A stretch of 54,284 nt of DNA from assembly GCA_947311255.1 (NCBI GenBank), contig CAMZKL010000048.1:1-54284 (forward strand), in the 5' to 3' direction. This DNA comes from an uncultured Chlorobiota bacterium (GTDB lineage Bacteria; Bacteroidota; Bacteroidia; Bacteroidales; JAADGE01). Position numbers and translations under genes: made by a program. Under the pieces are notes generated by a model that saw nothing but the letters and a program-made list of their open reading frames with translations, made no database searches and was not told the DNA's origin. The first letter of the stretch is position 1; every line of letters starts with the position of its first letter. Shown in pieces: positions 1 to 7,102 of the stretch.

Positions 1-144
<144 letters not shown>

Positions 145-153
145 AAATAAAAA

Positions 154-186
154 AGACCCTGCGGGTTTTCAAAACCCGCAGGGTCT
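154..186. repeat. GC-rich 16-bp perfect inverted repeat (REP-like hairpin)
   Basis: The arms AGACCCTGCGGGTTTT (154-169) and AAAACCCGCAGGGTCT (171-186) are perfect inverted copies around a single C at 170. The hairpin lies between sufS and sufE and its GC-rich part contrasts with the AT-rich surroundings. It could fold in RNA and slow or end transcription, but no long T run follows it. The shape resembles dispersed palindromic REP elements. No second copy was seen in this window. Confidence 0.85.
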
Positions 187-201
187 AACAAAAATAAAAA
201 A

Positions 202-627
202 ATGACAATACAAGAAGTACAAAATCAAATAATTGAAGAGTTTGAAATTTTTGAAGATTGGATGGACAAATACGAATACATCATAGAACTAGGTAATAAT
301 TTAGAGCCTTATGATGATAAAGATAAAACCCCATCTAACCTTATACAAGGCTGTCAGTCAAGAGTTTGGCTAAATGCAAAAATGAAAGACGCTAAGATTA
401 TATTTTCAGCAGATAGTGATGCGATAATAACAAAAGGAATTATTGCAATATTAATTCGTGTTGCAAATAACAGAACACCAGAGGAAGTAATGAACCTAGA
501 TTTTAACTTTATAGAAAAAATTGGATTACGTGAAAATCTTTCACCAACACGTGCAAATGGATTAGTTTCAATGATAAAAAATATGAAAGCCTACGGAATG
601 GCTTTTCATGCCAAAAATAATGTATAA
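202..627 (+). CDS. sufE: Cysteine desulfuration protein SufE
   Basis: SufE accepts persulfide sulfur from SufS and passes it to the SUF scaffold in the cytoplasm. The 141-residue protein has the usual family length. The acceptor cysteine is at position 51 in the motif IQGCQSRVW, matching the known SufE site. The C-terminal part carries the typical helix ending near LSPTRANGLVSMI. The ATG start is preceded by an A-rich stretch. Its place just downstream of sufS supports a joint role; the hairpin at 154-186 separates the two. Confidence 0.95.
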   Translation: MTIQEVQNQIIEEFEIFEDWMDKYEYIIELGNNLEPYDDKDKTPSNLIQGCQSRVWLNAKMKDAKIIFSADSDAIITKGIIAILIRVANNRTPEEVMNLDFNFIEKIGLRENLSPTRANGLVSMIKNMKAYGMAFHAKNNV

Positions 628-644
628 CTCTAAAATTTATAATT

Positions 645-1166
645 ATGAAGAACAAAATATTCATTGCAATTTTTGCAACAGCAGTTCTTTTTACAGGTTC
701 ATGTAAAAAATTATTAACTTTTGAAATTTCAGATAGCACAACAACAACTATTAACATTATTGGGCTGCCAATTGGACTTTTTGATATCCCAACTCCACCA
801 ATTACAACAAACTCAGAAGAAGAATTTGCACAAAATGATACAAAAGTTGAACTTGTAAAAGAAATAATATTAAAACAATTAGACTTAACAATTACTTCAC
901 CAAGTGATAAAACATTTTCATTCTTAAAATCAATAGAAATTTATATTTCGGCAGATGGCGAAGATGAAACAAAACTAGCATGGAACAATGATGTGGAATC
1001 TTCTGCAAAAAGTATTGAGCTAAATTGCACAAGCGAAGCTTTGGACAGATATGTTAAAAAAGAAAAATATAAATTAAGAACAAAAGTAACAACAAAAGAA
1101 ACATTGTTTAATAAGGTTGATATAAAAATAGATTTTAAATTTCAAGTAACAGCAGATCCTTTGTAA
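645..1166 (+). CDS. Hypothetical lipoprotein, first of a tandem pair
   Basis: The function is not recognised. The 173-residue protein starts with a lipoprotein signal peptide (hydrophobic to about residue 19, then the lipobox FTGSC), so it is probably anchored to a membrane and faces the periplasm. The rest is predicted beta-rich. It resembles the next protein (1222-1731) in its C-terminal half: both have a K(S/D)xEIYIS or FKVFIS-like strand, then a Lys/Asn-rich strand, and end with a DFKFQV or NIRFRV strand. The pair sits between sufE and the SufT-like gene with short gaps, so they are probably co-transcribed. Confidence 0.75.
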   Translation: MKNKIFIAIFATAVLFTGSCKKLLTFEISDSTTTTINIIGLPIGLFDIPTPPITTNSEEEFAQNDTKVELVKEIILKQLDLTITSPSDKTFSFLKSIEIYISADGEDETKLAWNNDVESSAKSIELNCTSEALDRYVKKEKYKLRTKVTTKETLFNKVDIKIDFKFQVTADPL

Positions 1167-1221
1167 AGTTTTAAATTAGCGTGTATATTTGAGAATTAAT
1201 TTTATATATAATTTTTATAAT

Positions 1222-1731
1222 ATGAAGAAAACAGCAATTATTGTATTAATTTTGATGATGATTATTTCATTTTCCTGTAAGAAGGAATATAAATTTTATA
1301 GTTTTTATATTACAAAAAGCATTGAATTTTCTATACCTATTGATGCAACAAGTAATTTTGAAGACATTCAAACTGTAAATTTAAAAATAGATAAAAAATT
1401 TGAAACTGAAAACACAAAAGAAAGTTTGGTAGAAGAAATTACAATTGAAGAGGTAACAATAGACGGAGGTTCATATTCTTACTTTCGCGACAATGATTTT
1501 AAAGTGTTTATTTCAAGTGAAAACACAAGCAAAGAGTTACTTGCGAGTAATGAAGGGATTACTTATAGCTCAGGAACAGCGAAACTTAAGGTTTCGGAAA
1601 ATTCCATGAAAGAGCACGTAAAAGCTTCAACTATAAGTATAATAACAAATGGAACTTTAAATAATTCTCCTGAATCAAGTGTAAAAGCTATTTATAATAT
1701 TAGATTCAGAGTAAAAACTTACGTTAAATAA
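1222..1731 (+). CDS. Hypothetical lipoprotein, second of a tandem pair
   Basis: The function is not recognised. I chose the ATG at 1222, not the TTG at 1189, because it puts MKKTAIIVLILMMIISFSC, a clean lipoprotein signal with the lipid cysteine at residue 19, at the very start. The mature part is about 150 residues, rich in beta strands and charged residues. Its alignment pattern with the preceding gene suggests tandem duplication followed by strong divergence. The SufT-like gene starts 5 bases after its stop. Confidence 0.72.
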   Translation: MKKTAIIVLILMMIISFSCKKEYKFYSFYITKSIEFSIPIDATSNFEDIQTVNLKIDKKFETENTKESLVEEITIEEVTIDGGSYSYFRDNDFKVFISSENTSKELLASNEGITYSSGTAKLKVSENSMKEHVKASTISIITNGTLNNSPESSVKAIYNIRFRVKTYVK

Positions 1732-1736
1732 AAAAA

Positions 1737-2054
1737 ATGGAAACAGATATATTACAAACAGAGAAAGAAATATTTGATATACTTAAAACAATATACGACC
1801 CGGAAATACCAGTAAATATATATGATTTAGGATTAATTTATGATATTGACATTGACGAATATGATAATGTTGATGTTAAAATGACTTTAACTGCACCAAA
1901 CTGTCCGGTTGCAGATGATATCCTTAGGGAAGTTAGAGATAAAACATCTGAAATAGAAGGTGTTAATAAGGTTCATGTTGAATTAACATTTGACCCTCCT
2001 TGGGACAAAACTATGATGTCTGAACAAGCAAAATTAGAGCTTGGGTTTTTATAG
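1737..2054 (+). CDS. SufT-like MIP18/DUF59 family iron-sulfur assembly protein
   Basis: This 105-residue protein belongs to the MIP18 (DUF59) family, whose members help mature iron-sulfur proteins. The family core is visible as IYDPEIPVNIYDLGLIYDI (residues 19-37) and the motif TAPNCPVAD with its conserved cysteine, followed by VHVELTFDPPWDKTMMSEQAK. In SUF clusters such a protein is usually called SufT, and the position downstream of sufS and sufE fits. PaaD-type proteins share this fold, but there are no phenylacetate genes here. Confidence 0.88.
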   Translation: METDILQTEKEIFDILKTIYDPEIPVNIYDLGLIYDIDIDEYDNVDVKMTLTAPNCPVADDILREVRDKTSEIEGVNKVHVELTFDPPWDKTMMSEQAKLELGFL

Positions 2055-2069
2055 AAATATATTTTATTC

Positions 2070-2990
2070 TTGAGAAGAAAAGAAAAAAATACAAAATTTA
2101 TAAAAGCTGAGGCAAAACGTCTCGGCTTTTTTGAATGTGGAATTTCAAAAGCACGTTTTTTAGAAGAAGAGGTGAGAAATTTTGAAAAATGGTTAAAAAA
2201 TAAGCATAATGGTGAAATGAAGTATATGGAAAATCATTTTGACAAAAGGCTTAACCCAACCCTCTTAGTTCCTGGAGCAAAATCTGTTATTTCATTGTTA
2301 TTTCCTTATTATCCTCTTGAAATTCAGAAAGATAAAGACGCTCCAATAGTTTCAAAATACGCCTATGGCGAAGATTATCATTTTGTTTTGAAAGAAAAAA
2401 TGTATAAACTTTTAAATTTAATTAATAAAGAAATAGGAGATATCAATGGAAGAGCATTTACAGATAGTGCACCAGTTTTAGATAAGAAATGGGCAGAGCT
2501 TTCTGGACTTGGATGGATTGGAAAAAATACTTTGCTTTTAACAAAACAAGGCTCGTTTTTTTTTATAGGAGAATTAATTGTTGATATTGAATTGGAGTAC
2601 GACAATCCAATTAACTCATATTGTGGCACTTGTACTCGTTGCATTGATGCCTGTCCTACACAGGCAATAACAGAACCATATGTTGTTGATGCTAATAAAT
2701 GTTTATCTTACTTGACTATTGAATTTAAAGAAGATTTGCCCAAACAACTTCAAAACAGCTTTCAAAATAGAGTTTTTGGATGCGACATTTGCCAAGACAT
2801 TTGTCCGCACAATAGAAAACCTTTGTTGCATAATGAAGAAAGATTTATGCCAAAACCTGAGTTTTTAGAAATGTCCAAAAACGAATGGCATGAAATAACT
2901 GAGGATACTTTTAAAAAAGTTTTTAAAAAATCTGCAATAAAAAGAACAAAATATACGGGGTTTAAAAGAAATTTAGATTTTATTAAATAA
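2070..2990 (+). CDS. queG: Epoxyqueuosine reductase QueG
   Basis: QueG reduces epoxyqueuosine to queuosine in tRNA, using cobalamin and two 4Fe-4S clusters. The 306-residue protein shows the cluster ligands [12 protein letters not shown] (Cys185, 188, 191, 195) and CDICQDICP (Cys238, 241, 245), and the active-site region [23 protein letters not shown] around residue 131-153. The start is TTG at 2070; no ATG lies upstream within the gap and the next in-frame ATG would remove the N-terminal domain. It may be transcribed with the SUF genes, which would suit an iron-sulfur enzyme. Confidence 0.94.
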   Translation: MRRKEKNTKFIKAEAKRLGFFECGISKARFLEEEVRNFEKWLKNKHNGEMKYMENHFDKRLNPTLLVPGAKSVISLLFPYYPLEIQKDKDAPIVSKYAYGEDYHFVLKEKMYKLLNLINKEIGDINGRAFTDSAPVLDKKWAELSGLGWIGKNTLLLTKQGSFFFIGELIVDIELEYDNPINSYCGTCTRCIDACPTQAITEPYVVDANKCLSYLTIEFKEDLPKQLQNSFQNRVFGCDICQDICPHNRKPLLHNEERFMPKPEFLEMSKNEWHEITEDTFKKVFKKSAIKRTKYTGFKRNLDFIK

Positions 2991-3035
2991 AGGTTTACTT
3001 AAGTAAAAAACTGTAAAATACTATGTGTAATTATG

Positions 3036-4058
3036 TTATTGAACAATAAAGCCCAGAGGTTTTATTTTTAAAATTTCTTTACCTGCATTTTGAACTTGAA
3101 TATTTGTTATAAAAAATTGATCTCCAACTTTCAGTTTTTTTAAAAAACTTATTTGTGAATAGCTAAAATTTTCTCCGTTTGAAGTTTTTCCAGACAAACC
3201 AAATAATTTTTCAGAAACTGAAAAGTTAACTATCTCATACACACTAAGCAAAGGTATGTGATTTGTGTGTAAATCAAGTTTTGTTATGTTCTGTAAATCT
3301 AATTTTTTAATTAACCCGCCTGTATTTCCATTTAGACTTGCATATGGTAGTGGTAATTCTTGAACCTCAAAATCTTTATTAATTTCATCTTTTATATTTC
3401 CCAAACTGTCTATTGTTTGTGCTGTAACTGTTATCTTTCCTTTCTTTTTTACAAATAACTCATATTTTCCGTTTTGTCCTTTAATTGTTCCTTGCGATGA
3501 TTTAACAAAAACACTGCAACCGGGTTCATTTGTATAAGCAATGTAGAGTGGATTTTTAATGCCAACATACAAGATGTCTGGAAATTGATTATCGTTTATC
3601 TTTGTTGAATCGTTAACAATTAAAGACATAATTCCTACCGCACAACCGGCTTTTCCCTCAATAAAAGACATTAAAACTTGATATGTACCTGTTTTTTTGC
3701 ACTCATAATCAAAAGAATCGTTATATTTTTTATTTTGAAAATCATAAGTGCTACCATAAATTTTTCCTTTTCTGTATAACTGAAGAATTACTTTTCCTTC
3801 AAATTCTTTTGCATTTACAACATTAAATCGATAGCTTGTACTATCTTTTAAAAATGCAGAATATTTGGCAACTCTTGCTGGCCTGTTTGTTTTCCCTTTC
3901 TTAAATTTTACCTTATATTCTTTCAAGAAAATAGCTTCATTACCGCTTTCAAATATTGCCTGTTTCACAAGAGTGTCATTGCATTGAGAATTTGCTATTT
4001 TATTGGTGTTTAGCAGAATAGACATTGCTAAAAATAATATTTTTATATATTTCTTCAT
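3036..4058 (-). CDS. Secreted GldM C-terminal-domain-like protein (stand-alone)
   Basis: The 340-residue protein has a signal peptide (to about residue 24) and no other membrane segment. From about residue 160 it looks like the periplasmic C-terminal domains of GldM, the type IX secretion and gliding motor protein: FPDILYVGIKNPLYIAY, then GKYELFVKKKGKITVTAQ, then LPLPYASLNGNTGGLI, and a final domain ending SYSQISFLKKLKVGDQFFI and LKIKPLGFIVQ. It lacks GldM's N-terminal transmembrane helix and first domains. It is the last gene of signalling module A, 47 bases after the STN gene. A structural or adaptor role in the periplasm is inferred from the domain, not shown. Confidence 0.72.
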   Translation of the reverse strand: MKKYIKILFLAMSILLNTNKIANSQCNDTLVKQAIFESGNEAIFLKEYKVKFKKGKTNRPARVAKYSAFLKDSTSYRFNVVNAKEFEGKVILQLYRKGKIYGSTYDFQNKKYNDSFDYECKKTGTYQVLMSFIEGKAGCAVGIMSLIVNDSTKINDNQFPDILYVGIKNPLYIAYTNEPGCSVFVKSSQGTIKGQNGKYELFVKKKGKITVTAQTIDSLGNIKDEINKDFEVQELPLPYASLNGNTGGLIKKLDLQNITKLDLHTNHIPLLSVYEIVNFSVSEKLFGLSGKTSNGENFSYSQISFLKKLKVGDQFFITNIQVQNAGKEILKIKPLGFIVQ

Positions 4059-4105
4059 CTGAACTATATTAAATTTTTAATTGACGCCCTGCCAATTCAT
4101 TAAAT

Positions 4106-5197
4106 TTATTTTTTGTAAATTATTTTAGTTTTTATCATAACATTAAACCTTTGTTTTTTTAGTTGAAACCATTGATGAGAAAGAGAATAATGCCAAGTGT
4201 TGTTTTTTCCTTTTTTATTATAACACAGTCTTTGTCCGTATGACAAATCTGTTAAATCTTCTAGACTCTTATCTTTTGAAAGGTCATCGAAATCTTGATT
4301 TTTAAAATAGAAATCAAAATCGTTTGGAAAAACACCTCCCATAGAAATAAATAAACCTTTTTGCGGAAAATTTATGTCGTAAACCGAAATGTCAACAGCA
4401 AACCACGATTTTTTTGTTTCAGGCTTAACAACTAATATTTCATTTAAAATATCTTTTCCCGGTTTTCCCAATGAGTCTGGTTCGTATATTCTTATTCTAA
4501 ACGGAGCATTGCGGTTTCCTTTTTTTGAAAGTTTAAAAAATATTTTATAAATTTTACCTAGCTTTTTTTCTTTATTTTTAATGTATAAGGCAACTTCTTG
4601 TCCGTTTGTATCCATATATAAAGCTCCTATGCAAACAACTCCATTGTTGCCAAAGTTTTTATTGTAATAATCAGAAGCCCTTACGTTTATAGTTTTTATC
4701 GGAATTAAATCTTTAAACAATTCTATTTTTATAACATTTTTGTTTATAATTTTTTTTGTCGCAATTTTTCTAGATTTATAAGCAAGTGATGCAAACTTTA
4801 AACTGTCAACTTTTTCTGTGTCAAATTCAAATTCTACTTGCCCGTTAAAATCAGAAATTGCTCCTTCGCCTGTTTTTCCAAACATTACTGTTGCGTATGG
4901 AACAGCTTCTTTTGTTTCGCCATCAATAATAAATGCTTTAATAATTTTTTTTGAAGATTTTTTTTTGTTTTCAACAAGAATAATTTGTTCTGAAAAAGCA
5001 AAATACCTTATTTCAGTATCTTCAAATAGTTTTGGAAGAATAAATTTTAACTTTCCATTTTTAAAATAAACAGATTTTTTTTTATTCAAGTCTTTAAGTT
5101 GCCCATAGGAAAATCGGATATTTTCTTTTTTGCTTATTTTAAAAATAATTTCTGAAATTTTCATTTCCTTACAATGCACATCAATCCTTTTTTCCAA
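4106..5197 (-). CDS. STN and carboxypeptidase-regulatory-like domain protein, no TonB barrel
   Basis: From the TTG at 5197 the protein has an STN domain (residues 1-77; the short domain used by TonB receptors and secretins for signalling), a carboxypeptidase-regulatory-like domain (about 86-165, with AVPYATVMFGKTGEGAISDFNG) and a C-terminal beta-rich domain (FRIRIYEPDSLGKPG). At about 363 residues it is too short for a TonB-dependent barrel. The 5197 start is only the first standard start codon: the open frame runs on to 5272 and encodes a convincing signal peptide (see 5198-5293), so the true start is likely further upstream. Downstream of sigma and fecR on the same strand, it is the probable signal sensor of module A. 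Confidence 0.78.
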   Translation of the reverse strand: MEKRIDVHCKEMKISEIIFKISKKENIRFSYGQLKDLNKKKSVYFKNGKLKFILPKLFEDTEIRYFAFSEQIILVENKKKSSKKIIKAFIIDGETKEAVPYATVMFGKTGEGAISDFNGQVEFEFDTEKVDSLKFASLAYKSRKIATKKIINKNVIKIELFKDLIPIKTINVRASDYYNKNFGNNGVVCIGALYMDTNGQEVALYIKNKEKKLGKIYKIFFKLSKKGNRNAPFRIRIYEPDSLGKPGKDILNEILVVKPETKKSWFAVDISVYDINFPQKGLFISMGGVFPNDFDFYFKNQDFDDLSKDKSLEDLTDLSYGQRLCYNKKGKNNTWHYSLSHQWFQLKKQRFNVMIKTKIIYKK

Positions 5198-5293
5198 AAC
5201 TTTTGTTTGGGAACTTGCTGTGTTATACAGAATTAAGATTAATAGTATTGTTGTTAGTTTTTTTATCTTGCCTTATTATTGTTTGTTTCTCAT
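5198..5293 (-). other. In-frame signal-peptide coding sequence without a standard start codon
   Basis: Reading upstream of 5197 in frame gives I-K-K-L-T-T-I-L-L-I-L-I-L-Y-N-T-A-S-S-Q before TKVLEKR, an ideal secretion signal. The codon in the initiator position (5264-5266) is ATA, not ATG, GTG or TTG. Two in-frame TAA codons (5273-5278) precede it, and before those is ATG AGA AAC AAA CAA (5279-5293). Options are initiation at ATA, a point mutation or sequencing error of ATG, or read-through of the stops. A 17-base inverted repeat (AATGAAAA, A, TTTTCATT) lies just beyond at 5304-5320. Confidence 0.6.
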
Positions 5294-5441
5294 TTTTTAA
5301 ATTAATGAAAAATTTTCATTTACATACACTTGTGTTTCTTTTGCAATTTTATTGTAATAATTTTTTTTTAGTGTGGTATTAAAAAATACTGTAATAAATT
5401 CTACCCAACCGCAAGACTATTTCAAAACAATTAAAACAGCA

Positions 5442-6425
5442 CTATTTTCTTTTAAAAATAATTTCTCCATAAATGCTGTCAACTCTTATGTTGTTTGTCT
5501 GTTTTATTAAATCTATAATGTTCTCAATTTTTTCATTTTTAAACGCTAAGGTTGATGTAAAGACTTCTTTTTTTACAGAATTATCTACTTTAACTTTAAC
5601 TTTGTAATGTTTTGAAAGTGTGTTTGCAATTTCTTCTAAATTCATTCCATTTAAGTCTAATTCTTGTGTTTTCCAAGATAAAAAGTTTACATTAGAAATT
5701 GTTTCTTTTTTTAATCTTCTGTCTTTTTTATTTAATGAAATCATTTCGTTTGGTTTCAGAAGTTCTGAAATTTTACTTTTTGTGTCAGTAAATTTAACTT
5801 TTCCTTTAAGCAATACTATTTCTACAATGCTCTCATTATCAACAGATTTTAAATTAAACTCTGTGCCCAAAACTTCTGTAAAAGTGTTTTCTGTTTCAAC
5901 AATAAAAGGTTTTTTCGAGTTGTGTGCAATTATAAAATATGCTTCACCTTTCATCTTAATAATGCGCTTATATTTTCCAAATTTTTCAGGAAACTCAATT
6001 TTACTGTTTTTGTTAAGCCAAACAATACTTCCATCAGAAAGTTCATATTCTTTTATTTTTTCTTTTGTTTCAATGCTAACATATTGTACGTTTGTTGTTT
6101 GAAAAGTATTTAAAAATAAATATGTTAAGCCAAAAACTAAAATTATTGAAGCAGCAATTTTTAACCAAATTCTGTTGTTGTTCTTTTTAATAGTTTTTTC
6201 AGTTTTTCCTAGTTTTGTTTTAACAGATTTCAATGCTTGTTCTGTTTTATTATTAAAAATATTAGTAGTATTTTCTAAATTCCAAATTATTTGATACTCT
6301 TCAAATATTTTTTCATTTTCAGGATTATCTGAGATGAATTTATCTAGAGTTATTTGCTCTTTCTCAGAAATTTCTCCTGAAAAAAACTTGGCAAATAAAT
6401 CGTGCGGTATATTTTGTGTTTTCAT
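5442..6425 (-). CDS. FecR-family anti-sigma factor (module A)
   Basis: FecR proteins hold an ECF sigma factor inactive and relay a signal from an outer-membrane sensor. The 327-residue protein has a cytoplasmic N-terminal region (1-85), one transmembrane helix (about 86-108, IWLKIAASIILVFGLTYLFL), a periplasmic FecR domain (about 120-220, with LSDGSIVWLNKNSKIEFPEKF and the RIIKMKGEAYFIIA strand) and a C-terminal DUF4974-like domain (about 254-325, LDLNGMNLEEIANTLSKHY). It starts 9 bases after the sigma gene stops, so the two are co-transcribed. The STN protein downstream is the likely periplasmic partner. Confidence 0.93.
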   Translation of the reverse strand: MKTQNIPHDLFAKFFSGEISEKEQITLDKFISDNPENEKIFEEYQIIWNLENTTNIFNNKTEQALKSVKTKLGKTEKTIKKNNNRIWLKIAASIILVFGLTYLFLNTFQTTNVQYVSIETKEKIKEYELSDGSIVWLNKNSKIEFPEKFGKYKRIIKMKGEAYFIIAHNSKKPFIVETENTFTEVLGTEFNLKSVDNESIVEIVLLKGKVKFTDTKSKISELLKPNEMISLNKKDRRLKKETISNVNFLSWKTQELDLNGMNLEEIANTLSKHYKVKVKVDNSVKKEVFTSTLAFKNEKIENIIDLIKQTNNIRVDSIYGEIIFKRK

Positions 6426-6434
6426 TTTTTGTAT

Positions 6435-6974
6435 TTATTTATAAATTAAATGTTTGTACGGCATAAGCATTTCACGTAATTTCTTAAAAGCAATTCCCAT
6501 ATTGTTTTCTACTGTTTTTGTAGAAATTTGTAAATATTCAGCAATTTCTTTATAAGTTAAACCTTCATTTTTGCTTAACACAAACACCTCTTTTGTTCTT
6601 TCTGGAAGATTGTTTACTGCTGTTTCGTAAATTTCTGTAAATTTATTGTTTGCAATATCTAATGTCTCATTTTCAGCCTCGGGTTCATTTTTTTCTTCGT
6701 AAATGTTTCTTGTTTTTTCTTTTTTTAAAAAATTTAGAGCTGTGTTTCTTACCGAAGTATAAAAGTATGATTTAACTGAACTGTTAATTTTTAAGTCATC
6801 CTTTTGATTCCAAAATTTCACAAAAAAAGATTGCACCACCTCGTCTGCACTATCTTCATTTTTTGTAAACATCATTGCAAACCTTGTCAGAGAAGCATAA
6901 TATTTTCGGAACAAAGTATCAAATGCTGGCTCATTTCCATTTTTAATCTTAATTATTAATTCTTTATCAGTCAA
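6435..6974 (-). CDS. ECF RNA polymerase sigma factor (module A)
   Basis: The 179-residue protein has the sigma-70 region 2 (about 25-90, LFRKYYASLTRFAMMFTKNEDSADEVVQ and FFVKFWNQKDDL) and region 4 helix-turn-helix (about 125-172, LPERTKEVFVLSKNEGLTYKEIAEYL and STKTVENNMGIAFKKL). It directs polymerase to a small regulon when released by the FecR protein encoded next. The start is TTG at 6974, because the frame has no ATG upstream and the first internal ATG falls inside region 2. The TTG may keep its level low. No clear TAnnTTTG box was found upstream, so it may read its own promoter type. Confidence 0.93.
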   Translation of the reverse strand: MTDKELIIKIKNGNEPAFDTLFRKYYASLTRFAMMFTKNEDSADEVVQSFFVKFWNQKDDLKINSSVKSYFYTSVRNTALNFLKKEKTRNIYEEKNEPEAENETLDIANNKFTEIYETAVNNLPERTKEVFVLSKNEGLTYKEIAEYLQISTKTVENNMGIAFKKLREMLMPYKHLIYK

Positions 6975-7080
6975 TTTAATTGCTTTTTTATTTATATGAC
7001 AATTGTTTAATTTTGTACCCCTAAAATTATTAATAATTTATTTAAAAACATACATTATTCATACGAACAGTAAATTATTA

Positions 7081-7088
7081 TACTTTTG
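7081..7088 (+). promoter_or_regulatory. Bacteroidota -7 box upstream of the symporter gene
   Basis: TACTTTTG matches the TAnnTTTG consensus exactly and lies 14 bases before the ATG at 7103. No good TTTG is seen about 19 bases upstream, so only the -7 element is supported. Confidence 0.5.
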
Positions 7089-7102
7089 TAAAAAATTAAG
7101 AC

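Noticed and set aside
2994-3007. Perfect 14-base palindrome between queG and the GldM-C-like gene
   Set aside because: TTTACTTAAGTAAA is AT-rich, has no loop for a stable RNA hairpin and is short enough to occur by chance, so I did not call it a terminator.
4818-5069. Open frames opposite the STN, FecR, ftsK, atpD and other genes
   Set aside because: These antisense frames lack family patterns and are explained by the AT-rich codon use of the real genes on the other strand.
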